Positions 34,313-46,062 of a stretch of DNA of 64,000 bases are shown here, one piece after another; positions within the stretch are counted from its first letter, which is position 1; the number at the start of each line of letters is the position of its first letter. The stretch covers positions 1-64,000 of the forward strand of contig CATKHK010000100.1 of the NCBI GenBank assembly GCA_949751835.1. Direction: 5' to 3'. This DNA comes from Blepharisma japonicum. Lineage: Eukaryota > Ciliophora > Heterotrichea > Heterotrichida > Blepharismidae. The position numbers and the translations under genes are program-made. The notes beneath the pieces were generated by a model, which was given only the letters and a program-made list of their open reading frames with translations, was not told where the DNA came from and made no database searches.

Positions 34313-34845
34313 ATTTCTAGTAAAAATAATCATTCAATTCGCTAGTATAAATATGCAACAATGAAAATTTAAACTCTAACCAGATAAGTTAATATGGAGT
34401 GGATGAAGCATTATCTAATAAAAATGGGCCAAAAGCTATCTTTCACAGTACAGGTTTGATTCGATCTTAAAATTATTTTTGAAACCTTATTTACATTATT
34501 ATCCCACCAGAAAATCCTAAAAAAAAAATTCAAATTTTAGAGTTAATTTAAAGTTTCACATGGGTTTTCGATTTTCTTCAGAAATTTTCGTTTTTTGAAT
34601 TTTGTATGAAATTTCTATCGAAAGTAAGCCTTTTTTAGGGAATTTTAAAATCTTTTTCGGATTTAATAAGCGAAGTTTTTACCATGGTTTTTAACGAGTA
34701 ATTGGAGAATATAATTATTTAATATCCCTAAGTTGAATTTAGCATCTTAATTTTTACTCTAAGCCTCTAACCTAATCATTGCTATTACCATTTGATTTTC
34801 CATAATGGGAATTATTGTATTTTTTGCGACCAATAATTCACCATT
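34313..34845. other. Intergenic stretch with no visible gene
   Basis: About 530 bp of AT-rich sequence with several T-runs, between co-oriented genes. No open frame, tRNA or repeat seen. Confidence 0.4.
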
Positions 34846-36237
34846 ATGTCGAACACTAAATTCACTGTACCAGCAATTTCCACAACAAACCAGGCTGAGG
34901 AACAAAAAATCGAGCTTCTAGAGCAAGCAGCTGAGAAGTACGCCGATATGGGCAATTTTTCAAAGACGTGCCAAGTATATGAAAGAATTGTTCAGATAAA
35001 GCCATCCTATGAAAAGGGGTGAACTTCGTTAGGGCATTGCTACTATATAGCACAAGACTACAGAAAATGTTACTTTGCCTACCAAAAAGCCTTGACTATC
35101 CCAAAAGGCAATTCAAACCCTCAGCTATGGTATGGATTAGGTCTTCTTTACCTGAGATTCTCCTACCATAATTATGCTGAGATAGCGTTTCATGAAGCTT
35201 TAAAATGCGACCCAAACTTTGAGCAAAAACAAACAATTTTGCTCAAATTGGGAGTTATCTCTAAGCAAGCTCTTAAATATGAAGATGCCATTGGTCTATT
35301 TAAAAACTGTATTCAATGTGATAGCGCGGCTATAAGTATAGTAGCACAGGCATATTGCTGTATGGGATATTGTTACCATCAGCTAAGGCGCTTTGGAGAA
35401 TCCTTGTCATCCTACAGAAGTGCAGTGTCTATCGAGTCTAATCGGTACACATTAGCATGCTTGGGATGGGAATTACATATTTTGGGACACTACGACGAAG
35501 CCCATCAATGTCTTGAGTTAGCACTTGATGCCGAAGATCAGAGCCAGAAATATTTAGATAAACTTTATTATATGTTAGCTATGTCACACCTTCAAAAAAA
35601 TAGCATTCAAAATTCATCAGAATATTTTGAGAAAATTTTAAAAAATAATCAGAATGATTTCCATGCTTGTTGCAGCTATGGAATTTTACTAGCGAAAGAA
35701 GGAAAAAATAATGAAGCTCTGCAGCTGCTTTTGAAAGCTGAGCAAGCGACCGCTAAAGGAGAGTTCTGGATAAATATTGGAATTTTGTATGAACAATCCA
35801 AACAAAATGATGATGCAATTCAAGCTTATCAAAGAGCTTTAGCATTAAAATCGTATGAGTTAACTGCCAAAGAAAGAATCAATGATATTGGTTCAGGGGA
35901 AAGTAAACTCAACATGATGATCCACCCACAATTCGACCCGACAGAACTTTCTGCCTCATCAAAGCCTTCGTCAAATTTACCGAGAAACAAAGATTTTGTG
36001 TTTGGCCCTCCTCAGGAATTTTATGCTATGCAAATGATGAATTTTTACCAAGGATTCATGAATTTCGTCCAAAATGTCAGAAGCAATTTAGCCCCTGTCG
36101 AACAAATTCAGCCAAAACAAGGAGGGATGCATGACGAAGTGCAAGCTGCAGAAATTTTGTCAGGTTTAAATTTCGAAAAAACGGAAAAGATAGTGGATGT
36201 CGAAAGCAAAGGTAGAAAAAGAAGAAAAGTAAACTAG
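34846..36237 (+). CDS. TPR protein resembling the Ssn6/Cyc8 (UTX-type) corepressor
   Basis: 463 residues through one TGA read as Trp (residue 57, KG-Trp-TSLGHCYY, a standard TPR Trp position). About nine tetratricopeptide repeats fill residues 20-345. The segment LWYGLGLLYLRFSYHNYAEIAFHEALKCDPNF closely follows the TPR array of yeast Cyc8/Ssn6 and of KDM6A/UTX, where it binds Tup1-type partners. The C-terminus ends GRKRRKVN, a likely nuclear localisation signal. There is no JmjC domain, so it is corepressor-like rather than a demethylase. Function in ciliates is inferred. Confidence 0.82.
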
Positions 36238-37239
36238 AAGAGCGGATGAAATTATAAATATAAGATATTATATAGATTTTAATACATGCTATGCAATTTA
36301 TATAAATTTATTAATATTTTATATAATTATATTTAAAAACTATTAATCATAACTGATTCTTTTAAATTCCAAGATTTCCATTTTTAAATTTATATAAATT
36401 ATTCTTATTAATTTATAAAATTAAAGTATCCTAGAATTGATCTTTAACTAATTACAAATAAATTTAATTGTTTCAGTATTTTTTATTATAAGTAAAATAA
36501 TTAACCAAATTTAATTTATAAAAAAATTAAGCAATTTTGCTTATTTATACGGTAAAATAATTCCATTCTATACATGTAAAACTGTTTATTTCTGCTCTTA
36601 ATTTTATTTAATTTAATATTAAATTATAATTAATTTAGATTGAAAACTACAATTGAAAATTTCTATCCCTATTTACTATCAAAATATTAGAATAATGGGC
36701 AAAACAATTTTTTGCATAATTAATTTTGTATCATAATTAAGCTTCGAATTCAGAAATTGGTTTATAAAATATTTCAAAAGAATAAAATAAGGGTTAGATA
36801 ATTCATCACGAGAAGTGCAAGACTATGCTGGCATTCTAATAAACATAAAAAATTAGCCTAGAAATTTATTCTTTTTACGTAAAATTACGGGTGTTTCCAA
36901 AGCAAAATTTTAAAGATGTAAATTAAGCCTATTAAATTAAAAATCAAGTTAAACCCTAATTTTTCATCAAGCTATCAAATACACCTTTTCCTTAAACTCC
37001 ATAAATGAAAAGCAAATCCCTAATATTCCCCATAATTATCTTCAAGCCTTTTTGATTGCTAGCAGAATAATTTTTTTTTATTATTTATCCAATATTTTAA
37101 TAACCCTCAAAATCTTTATTAAAATCTACATTTACAATCATTTTTAACTTTTGTTTAAATAGTCGCCAACTTTCAGCATATTCGCATAGACATTTATGTA
37201 AAAATTTTAATATTTCTCCATCTTGTTGTTAACTTTAAA
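36238..37239. other. Very AT-rich intergenic stretch
   Basis: About 1 kb between co-oriented genes, among the most AT-rich of the window. No open frame or structured element could be supported. Confidence 0.4.
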
Positions 37240-40200
37240 ATGGCCAAAAAGCAGCGAATAATTGCGAGCATCCTCTTATGCCTAGGGATATTTTTTATTC
37301 TTTGTGGTGCTATTTTGCCTATTATATTGTATTCTCTCATAGAAGATCAAGTAAATGAAGGAGTCAAATTAACTGACAGAAGCAAATGGAAACTATGAGG
37401 AGAACTTCCAGGAACTTTAGACGTAATAATGCTCCATGAATATCACTTTTTCAACGTTGAAAATCCTGATGAAGTGCTTTATTCAGGAGCTGTGCCTATA
37501 ATTACTGAGAAAAACGGGTACATTTATCAAGAATTTGACACATGGCTTGATATAGAATATTCAGATAATGATGGGACCGATAAATCATGGGTGCATTTCT
37601 TCAATTACTGTAGATTAGACCTTACTCATCACTGTGTATGAAGAAACAACACCCACCCTTCAGATAAAATTATGCAGATTAGTGCTGGCTCTTTTGGTGC
37701 TTGGGACACAATGAAGCATAGTTCTGCTCAAGTTCTTGTACTCCCTATTCTTTATAACGTCGTTCTTGGCCTGAATACTGCTTTAGCATTAGGAGCCTAC
37801 GCACAAGGAGTTGCTACATTTATTCCAACTTATAATTTAGCAAAAATCCTTATATATGATGAAGCAAAAATTGACGAAGAATTAGGTAATTCATTATTCA
37901 ATGATGCAAGATTTGGGATGGGAAAATGGCAAACACTACAAGTTTGGGTGACTGCACTACAAGAAAACACAGAAAACGGGCAGTTTTTGAAACCTAATCC
38001 GCTAGCAGGGTCTCTTTATGTACTTCAACAATATTTTGGATTGACTGATGAGCAAATAAATTCCATTTTCAATGGAAATTTCAAGATAATTTATGATACG
38101 ATTTTGCTGATGCTGCTTAATAACTATGGCTGTGAAGGGAGTTCTGAATGTGACCCTGCCTTTTTAGGAGCTCTTCAATGGTCACAGTCCTTAGTGACCA
38201 ATGATCCACCAGCAGGAAAGCCTTCTCAAGGTCTTTCTATAGTAAGCACTAATAGCTCTTTATATGGATATCCAGAAATCAGCTATTTTATCAGTGCAAC
38301 TAACATTGGGAGCAAATATCCTAATGTTTCGTTTACAGTTGAGGACTATTTTAGTCTTTTTTATTATGATAGAATCACAGGATGGCCGAAGTGAAGCAAT
38401 TATACTCTATTAGATGTAGGCCATATGAATCACTTTTGGGATTTAGGCCAAGCTGGGAATTTTAATCAAATTGCTAATGATTTTAATTTGGCGTCTGCTG
38501 ATCATGCTAGGGTGTTATGGGACTATGTTAATTCTCTGCTTTCTTATACTGGGCTACAAGGGTGTACTGATCAAAATATTTACAATAAAGACAATAGAGG
38601 GATTGCAAGCGAAATTAGCTTGGGAAATATAGGAAGCCAAGGGATCTATCAAATCTGAATGACTCTTGCAGATGCTTTACCTATCACAATATCTTCAATT
38701 TATAATTATTTACGGCTAGAATTCCAACTTAACCAAACCTGTGAAGGAATTGTTGAAGAAAGTCTTCCAAACTCAGGCTATATCTGCGATATCCCAAACC
38801 TAAAATGGGGAAATAACACAGAAACAATGATCCCTTGAATTTTGACTTATTGGAATGGCATTAATTCTTATGATGGCTTAGAATTCCAAAACCTCACAAG
38901 ACTATCTGACGAAGATATGGAAACTTTATTTGTAAACTCCCCACTGACTAATTATTTTTCTTTATTTGATAATGAGCTAAAAGCTCATTATGGCTGCACT
39001 AACGCTGGTCAGAGATGCTTTGGCTGGGATTTGGCTGCCAAACAGTGGGGAAGGAGTTTTGTGACTGAAAATTTGCCAGAAATTTTCAAAATTTTTGAAA
39101 TTGAGAATACAACGTCAATTTACTATTTGTCACCAAAATTCCAGACGCTGATGCCAGCTCCTCCTGAGTATTATGCATATTTAATAAATTTTAAAATAAA
39201 TCAAGAAGGACTTACAGATCAACAAATTAATAACGCTTTGACCTTTGACAGACTTCTAGGAAGCTCTCCCCTTCAGAATTTTTTTATTTTAGATTTCCAA
39301 GGAAATTACAGCCAAATGTCTGAAGACTATTTGATGGAAAATCCATTAGATTTACTAAACTATGTCCGATTTGCAATAGATAAATTTGTATTTGGCGGCA
39401 TGTTCAGAGAAAAAACAGTTGAGCAGCTCTTATGGACTGATTATGATCCTTTTCTTGCTAAAATCTCACAAACAAATCCTCTATTAGGAGGAATGCCTGC
39501 AATAAACCCAACCCAAATCCAACTCGGCCAAAACCAAACCCGAGAAATGTATGAGTATATCCCCAATCAATTTAGGCATGCCCTGAATACAGGTGCCAAA
39601 GATCTAGATGAGGTAAGATTTTACCGCTTATATAACGGTGTGTCTTATATAAGCATTCTTCAGCCTTATTATTTTGGAGAAAGTCCTTGGGGATCTGTAA
39701 TAGACTGGGCTAATATTAATCCTTGGGCTGAGCTTGTACCTATAAGTGGCAGTGATTCATGGAATTTCCAGCCTTGGCTGACTGAGGATTCTGAAATAAA
39801 ATTTTATTTGTATCAGGCCTCTCTAGTTTTGGAAGGAGAATATGTAGGGAAAAGCGATTATAGAGGCTTTGAGTGCTTAAAGTATAGGATTAGTCCTAAT
39901 AATTTGAAAAATGCGACTCAGATGCCATCACAAGCAAGATTTTATCAATTTGGGCCTGAAGGACTTTTTAATATCTCAAGCGTGATGGGAGGGCCAATAT
40001 TTGGGAGCAAGCCTTATTTCCTTGGAGCTGATCCTGTTCTTGGTAGCCTTGTTCAGTATACAAGGCCAGAATTAAATTATCCAAAAGAATATGAATCATA
40101 TTTAAACCTAGAGCCATACACAGGAAGTGTTTTTTACGTCACTGAGCAGCTTATGTTTAGCTCAGAGCTCAAACCTGACGCTTTATACCCAAATCTTGGG

Positions 40201-40488
40201 AAAATGAGCATGGACAGCACCGGATATCGCACCTACCTTCCTCTATTTTTCTTAGTAAGAACTGAAGAATTTGACCAAAGCACTGTTGATAAACAATTTG
40301 GGGCGTTAAAAACTGGCTTTTTAGTGATGAAAATTATCCAAATTTGTGGGTACTCTCTTGGAAGCATTTTTATAGTAGCATTTGGGCTTTATCTATTAAA
40401 GCTAAAAATAAGGGCAAGAAGAATTGCAAAAGGGTTGATAACAGATTCAGGAGATTCAGGAGAAAGCTTATATAGAGGGGTTAATTAA
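37240..40488 (+). CDS. Very large CD36/scavenger-receptor-B-like membrane protein
   Basis: 1082 residues read through five TGA codons as Trp (37396, 37639, 38392, 38656, 38836). The topology is that of the CD36/LIMP-2 family: a membrane segment at the N-terminus (about 8-33), a huge non-cytosolic domain, and another at the C-terminus (about 1030-1055) followed by a short basic tail. The family signature is near the start: EYHFFNVENPDEVLYSG and NGYIYQEFDTW match the FFNVTNPEEF and GPYVYRE region of CD36. The ectodomain has paired cysteines and N-glycosylation sites (NNT, NQT, NLT). CD36 proteins are usually about 470-510 residues, so this ectodomain is about twice as long. Lipid or ligand uptake at the surface or in lysosomes is the family role; here it is inferred. 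Its stop lies 3 bp from that of the convergent gene. Confidence 0.82.
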
Positions 40489-40491
40489 TGT

Positions 40492-41577
40492 TTATTTAGT
40501 AACTATCTCTTCTATTGTTTTAATCACAAATTTGTTTCTAAATCTTGCACAGCCATGAAAATGGGGCTGCATTATGCCACAGCTGATAAGTTCTTTAGCG
40601 ATTTCTGTATTAGAGTAAATATCACCTAAGGGGCTTGCAGGTTTAATCGTCATTAAAGCTGCAAAAATTCCTGGGATGAGTTCTGGTTTTTTTGATAAAA
40701 TATGATTTATATTATCTTCTATAATTTTTTTTGCATTTTTAAGATAATTTTCAGTTTTTTCATTTTTATTCATCATATCATAAGCAAAATCAAAGCTCGA
40801 GCCTATTTCTTCATATAGTCTGTTTACCTCATTTCTATCAAAATTCGGATGACTTGCCAAGCTTGCTAAAAAATCTTCTTTTCCCATAGGCGAAAGCTCA
40901 TAAAATTCGATATTTTTCACTAAATTAAAATTACGTTCTTTTAATATGCGAGAAGCGTCAATGTTTTCAATGGAAATTAATATGTGTGCTTTATTTAATA
41001 CTCTTTGTAAAAACTTTAAGACTGCTATTCTCATTACAGGCTGGAATTTGTCGAATCCGTCTATTATTAAGAGAGTTTTATCTGGATCAGCTGCATATAA
41101 TGCAGCATAAATGCTATCAAAAAAGAATTTATAATTGTTTTCTCCTATATAAAAGTTACCAATTTTTTGGTTTCATGGGTATTGGTTTATTGTTTCTTCT
41201 AGACTATCCTTGATATCGATTCTTAAGGTATATTTTCAGAAATCACGGCTTTGAACATCACTCATAATTGAAGTTTTACCACTTAAGGGAGGTCCACAAA
41301 TCACAACAAGATTTTCTTTAAGTTTATTAAAAATGTTTTCCACATCTCTATCACGTCTTACCCCAGAAAATGACTTATTCTGTGTTAAAATTTCTTTAAG
41401 TATATTATTTCTTTGGATTTTTACTGCTGGAGGGTCTTCTAAATAAGTATAAATAGGGTATGATAAAGCAGCTGCACTGAAAATCCCAAAAATAGCAAGG
41501 TTGCTGAGTTTTCGCTCTTTGCTAGTAAAATCTTGTTGTGCAAATTTAAAAAATGCTCTTTTGATTACTCTGAACAT
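40492..41577 (-). CDS. Membrane-anchored P-loop NTPase
   Basis: 361 residues through two TGA codons as Trp (41236, 41176). The N-terminus is basic (MFRVIKRAFFKFAQQ), followed by one hydrophobic segment (about 25-45, LAIFGIFSAAALSYPIY), which suggests mitochondrial import and inner-membrane anchoring. Walker A is GPPLSGKTS (95-103) and Walker B is TLLIIDGFDKF. The rest looks like the helical C-part of AAA/STAND-type ATPases. Plausible roles are a chaperone or assembly ATPase; the exact family is not recognised. Convergent with the CD36-like gene. Confidence 0.78.
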
Positions 41578-42177
41578 ATTTAGTAACTAATCCACATTAT
41601 ATAACTAATTCCCTTGTTTAATTGTAATTGAAATTAATTCATGCTCAATTAACTAACGATTTAATTATTAATATAGAGTTTCATTAAAAATTTTAAATTA
41701 TTTTATATTTTCTTATATTCAAATAGATCTTCTTTAAAATAACAACAGATATTTAGAAATTGGTAATTACTTGTGATTTATACTTATTTTGATTTAAGCT
41801 CAAATAGCTTGAAGCATATTGCAGCTCTCTAAAATTATTTTTGAGGAAATTATAGAAGTGTTGAATTTTTAGAATGAATTAGATAATGAAGCTGTTTTAT
41901 ATATGCGAGATTTTCAATTTAATTCTTCAATTTGGATATTTAATTTTCATTATATCGACCCAACTAGTTATTGATGTTTTGGTTAGCCTGGAATGAAGAA
42001 AAACTTAATTAAAACTAATTATAAGCTTGATAATATTTTTTGTAATAAAATCACTTGGAATTTTAAATTCGACCACTTATTGGCTTTCAAATCTAATAAA
42101 TGTATAGGACTTGATGAAAATAGGTCATAAATTCATTTTGAGTGCTTAAGTTTAAAATCCAGAGAAATGTGCAAAAA
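41578..42177. other. Intergenic stretch ending in a Pol III terminator
   Basis: AT-rich, without an open frame. The last bases, 42173-42177, are AAAAA on the plus strand, which is the TTTTT terminator right after the minus-strand tRNA gene. The promoter of the P-loop NTPase gene should also be here. Confidence 0.45.
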
Positions 42178-42258
42178 CGACAACAGCAGGATTCGAACCT
42201 GCGCGGGAGAACCCAACAGATTTCGAGTCTGACGCCTTAACCACTCGGCCATGTTGTC
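42178..42258 (-). tRNA. tRNA-Ser(CGA)
   Basis: The minus strand folds into a complete tRNA: acceptor stem GACAACA with TGTTGTC, D-arm GCCGAGTGGTTAAGGC, anticodon stem CAGA/TCTG with loop CTCGAAA (anticodon CGA), a long variable arm with GGG/CCC typical of serine and leucine tRNAs, and T-arm GCAGGTTCGAATCCTGC with the B box. Discriminator base G and anticodon CGA give serine, reading UCG. No CCA is encoded, as expected in eukaryotes. No intron. TTTTT follows at once as terminator. Confidence 0.97.
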
Positions 42259-42367
42259 GATCTGCGTTTTATCCAAGAATTGTCCTTATATTTTATGGTT
42301 TTTATTATTTTATTAAAATAGTTTAAACCCTAAATTTTATTTATCTGTTATTAATTGCTTAAGTTAA

Positions 42368-43642
42368 TTACAATAACTCATCTTCTTCTGGAAACTCATC
42401 AGCAAAGCTTTCACCCCTTGAACTGGCTTCATTAAAGCTTATATTAAATCCTGCTTTATTATCTAATATACTTTGACTTTTTAAAATTTGTGAAATATTT
42501 TCATTGCTCCCAAATACGAAATCTGGTGATTTTTTCTCAAAACTTACGTTTTCAGAATCAATTTGTCTGGATGAATTTTTTATATAAGATTTTTCGCTAT
42601 CAAAATTTTGCATACTTGATGATTTTAATATAGAGCCAGTTTTAACAACCCGATCTGAAGAAGGAATAAAAGGCTTTATATCATGATAATAAGTTTCTGT
42701 TTTTATAGGCTCCAAATTCTTTTTTGGCGGTTTTCCAAAAGTTTTCTCTTTTATTTTCTCTGCTTCGATTAAAGCAGATTCTTTAGATGATTTTATAATT
42801 CTGTCAGCTATTGATACAAAAGGCCGATAAGGAGTTGTAGAATCTTCTTCTTCATGGACTTTTTCAATTTTTTGATTTTTAGAGTTAGAAAGATCAACTC
42901 CCGCCCATAATTCATCAGACTCATATCCACTTTCTACAGCATACTTTGGTTTTTTATTAAAAATAATTTCATCACTCTCCTCATTTTTCAATTTTTTTAA
43001 TTCTCCCAGCTCATTTAAAGCGTTTTCCAGCTCTTTATTTAATTTTCCAATTTTTTCTTCACCTTCTTTTATTTTTCACCTTAAATTTTGATTATCCTCA
43101 TACAGAAACTTATTTTCCGCTTCTAATTTTTGCAATTTTTCTTTCTTTTCTAAATCCTGTAATTTCGTTTTATCTGAACTTTCATCAAGAAAAGAATCAA
43201 AGATGCTGCCTTCTTCACTTTTTCTCATTTCAGCTCTTATAAGCTGAGATCTGGCTTCTCTATATTTTTCTTCAAAAATTTGTTTCATTCTTAATGCATG
43301 GTCGAATTGAATCTTAAGATCTGTGAAATCTTCAAAATTTGTTGGCTGTTGTTTAAGCCTTGAATTTTCTTCTTTTAGGAAGGAAACTTGAGCCTCAAGC
43401 TCTTCTAGTGACTTAAAATTTGGTTGAGAGCATTTTTGGAGCTCAGATTCCACGATCCTGAATTGTTCTTTGTAATATTCAGTCTCGCTTTCTTTGGCTT
43501 GATAAAGAGCCATCATTTCACTGAGTTTTACTTCCATTTGGCTGACTTGGGATATATAGAATTGGTTTTTACGAAGTAGATTTTCCTTTTCAATCCTCAG
43601 AGATTCGAGTTCGTTGCCTTTGGAATTTGTCCTACGACTCAT
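42368..43642 (-). CDS. Coiled-coil protein of unknown function
   Basis: 424 residues through one TGA read as Trp (residue 189, NLR-Trp-KIK). The first half (about 10-225) is a long coiled coil rich in Glu, Lys and Leu. The second half is polar and disordered with SIADRIIKSSKES and FIPSSDRVVKTGS, which look like two related short motifs (IADR.IK / SSDRVVK). It ends EEDELL with TAA. No known domain; a cytoskeletal scaffold is possible. I do not recognise the family. Confidence 0.72.
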
Positions 43643-43806
43643 AAAATAAAATGATAAAAAATATTGAGATGATTTTTTTCTAAAGTATTGGTTTTAAATG
43701 CCTTGAACTTAATTAAAAATATTGTTTTATAGTTACTAATTTATTTTGCTTATATCTCAATTTTCTGATTTTTTTATTTATATATGATAATATTTTTATC
43801 AAATAT

Positions 43807-44874
43807 TTATTTATCAGTATAAACTTCCCAATCAACCTGAAGGACAGTGTCAGACACTTTTATTTGGCTTCCATTACTCAATTTACATGGTGCTGAGTGG
43901 TCTCTTCCATTTCTTATCTTCCTGAAAACTGAAAACCAGGTCCCATTTACCGTTGGCTTATTTTCTAGTCCGTCAAATAACTGCCATTTCCCTTCATCAT
44001 ATACAACTCTACATTGGGTTCTCGAAATAGTGTTTTCTGGCAGCTGAATATCACATATTTGTGACCTTCCAATAGTAAAAACTTTATACTTTTCTTCAGC
44101 TGCGAATTTTCATGTAGAAGGGCTCATTGTTTCTTCGTTGTCATTTGGATTTCTGCTTACTTTAATAGCAATATAAGGTCCTATATCATCAAGTGCTATA
44201 TCGATGTCATTAAAAGTATTTTGATATTCTTCCAAAGTTTGCTCAGAATTAACCGAAAGTGGCACAGGATCACTTACAACCCTATCAATTTCTATAATAA
44301 TATCGCTCCCAATCAAAAAATTCTGCCCAGGCTCCAAATTAATCGGTTCTTCGTTAGAAACCCTTATATATGTCCCACACATGCTTCCTAAATCAATCAA
44401 AAAAGGCGATTTTTGCTCTTTTATAAACATCAAAATACACCTGAAAAGATCTTGAGGGAGGAACTGCAGTAGTGAGTTTTTTCCTAAACGAGGGTGGTAA
44501 CCCATAAGAAAAGCGATTCAGGTATCAGGGATTTCTTTATTGAAAAAATCATTGCAATCTATCATACAATGGGTTCGGCTTATAGCACGGTCAGTTGCAG
44601 GAAGGGTTATGTCGTTAGGTCGTTTGCCGTCTTCAGTCACTTGTTGACGGCCTATTCTTATTGTACGGTCTTGTGGTAGTCTTTGAGAATTGAGGACTCC
44701 TGTTGAGTAAACTTTGAAGACTTGGGGAGCTGATTGCTCTATAGAAGTGCGGATTATCTAAATAAAAGGTACAGAAACAGTTAGGCACTTTGGAGGCTTT
44801 TCCAAAGGATTAATGCATAAATCTTGGATTTTGGATTCGTCCCTAAGGAAATGTTCTTTGTCGCTTTTTTCCAT
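43807..44874 (-). CDS. Protein with two FHA domains
   Basis: 350 residues in two exons (44874-44773 and 44757-43807), with two TGA codons as Trp. FHA domains bind phosphothreonine. The first (about 55-200) has TIRIGRQQ, AISRTHCMID and a long insertion before GTYIRV and LIGSDIIIEI. The second (about 255-345) has FTIGRS, ISRTQCRVV and VNGTWFSV. Both keep Gly-Arg and Ser-Arg-Thr, the phosphopeptide-binding residues. There is no kinase, RING or other catalytic part, so it is probably an adaptor. The intron is needed: without its removal the protein stops after 38 residues. The last 60 residues were read from the DNA past the TGA at 44110. Confidence 0.87.
44758..44772 (-). other. 15-nt spliceosomal intron
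   Basis: On the minus strand the sequence is gtaccttttatttag, between LTVS and IIRTS codons in phase 0. It contains the in-frame TAG that would otherwise cut the FHA protein. Position 10 is A. Confidence 0.9.
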
Positions 44875-45323
44875 AATTCAGTATAATTAATAAAAGTCTT
44901 TCAATAAAAATCTTTTTTATTTTAATAATAGATTTCAGAGGAGCTTTTAGCATTTGAATTGAGAAATTAAGCAAAATGGTTTAACTGTGGAATTTAAAAC
45001 AAATTTCAGCAACATTTCCATTAGTAAGTAACTGTTTCTGAGAAAATATAAATTAAGATTATTCATAATAAATTCAAAAATCTAGCATATTCGATTGGCA
45101 ATTCGATTAAATAATTAAATAAATCTTTAAATAAAAGAATAATAGATATATTTAATTACATTATATGCTTATTCTTCTCTTTATTTTATAATCTTAAGAT
45201 AAAAACTCAGCTTATTTTACCTTATTTTTCCTAATAATTTTCAATAACTTTTCCAGCACAAATAAAATTCCCAAAAATGCTTTCCAAGAACCAAATTAAA
45301 TTCCCTAGTTCTCCATCAATAAA
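44875..45323. other. Intergenic stretch between divergent genes
   Basis: About 450 bp, AT-rich, with the promoters of the FHA gene and of the 45.3-kb gene. An upstream ATG at about 45276 is out of frame with the downstream gene. Nothing else seen. Confidence 0.4.
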
Positions 45324-45995
45324 ATGGTTTATACAATACGCCACAAAGGCTTCTGGGATTATGCAGTAGGAAATGGCTACTATGACCGAAACTTCCACAA
45401 CTTCATCAAGAAAATTGAGCCACCAAAGGAGCAGACTTTATTTATTTCACGCAAGAATGACTCATACTTCCCATTCAGATACCTGCATGTCTATAGAACC
45501 TTAAAGCGTGCAGCCAACCAGTTCTTCCAAGGAAACGAACTTATCCAGAACTCTTTCACATTAGCACTCCGCGCAATGTACAAAAGAGTCCCAGAAGAAA
45601 TGTTTACCCAAAGATATGGAGGCTGGGATATGCTAGTTCATAAAGGTGAGCGCCATTGGGAGCTTATGACTTATAACCAGCATCCTTTGCAGCAAGACAT
45701 CTATGAAATGGTCAATAAGTATATCCATGAGACTCAAGGAGAAAAAAGTGAAGAAGAACAAGAAAGAGCTAAAGAAATTATCAAAAAATTAGATACCTTG
45801 ACTAAGAGCAAAAAGGAAAGACTTGGACTTCAACCACATGAGACTTTAGAACAGCAAGATCTTGCTGATACCTTTGATGAAGTTATGAAAGAAGAAAGAG
45901 CTTCAAGAGGATCAGCTCATTATGTTAAGCCCCTTGAAGAGGTAGAAGCAGAAGATGAAAAGGAAAACCCAAGAAGAGTTTCATACTTCTATTAA
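45324..45995 (+). CDS. Possible LYR-motif-like mitochondrial protein
   Basis: 223 residues, clean frame, ending RRVSYFY. Residues about 50-105 contain YLHVYRTLKRAANQF and SFTLALRAMYKRVPEE, a helix pair that resembles LYR proteins (adaptors of mitochondrial respiratory-chain and iron-sulfur assembly), though the motif is VYR rather than LYR. The rest is charged and helical. Base composition is less AT-rich than in the neighbours and the codon use looks like that of a well-expressed gene. A ciliate-specific subunit of a mitochondrial complex is possible; this is a guess from composition and motif. Confidence 0.6.
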   Translation: MVYTIRHKGFWDYAVGNGYYDRNFHNFIKKIEPPKEQTLFISRKNDSYFPFRYLHVYRTLKRAANQFFQGNELIQNSFTLALRAMYKRVPEEMFTQRYGGWDMLVHKGERHWELMTYNQHPLQQDIYEMVNKYIHETQGEKSEEEQERAKEIIKKLDTLTKSKKERLGLQPHETLEQQDLADTFDEVMKEERASRGSAHYVKPLEEVEAEDEKENPRRVSYFY

Positions 45996-46062
45996 GTTAA
46001 TTTAGAAGTTAAATATGAATTGTGAATAATGACATAAATATTAAATTTTTTGGTTATTAAAT

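Noticed and set aside
45276-45323. Upstream ATG (MLSKNQIKF...) as the start of the 45.3-kb gene
   Set aside because: It is out of frame with the main coding frame and no 15-nt intron joins the two.
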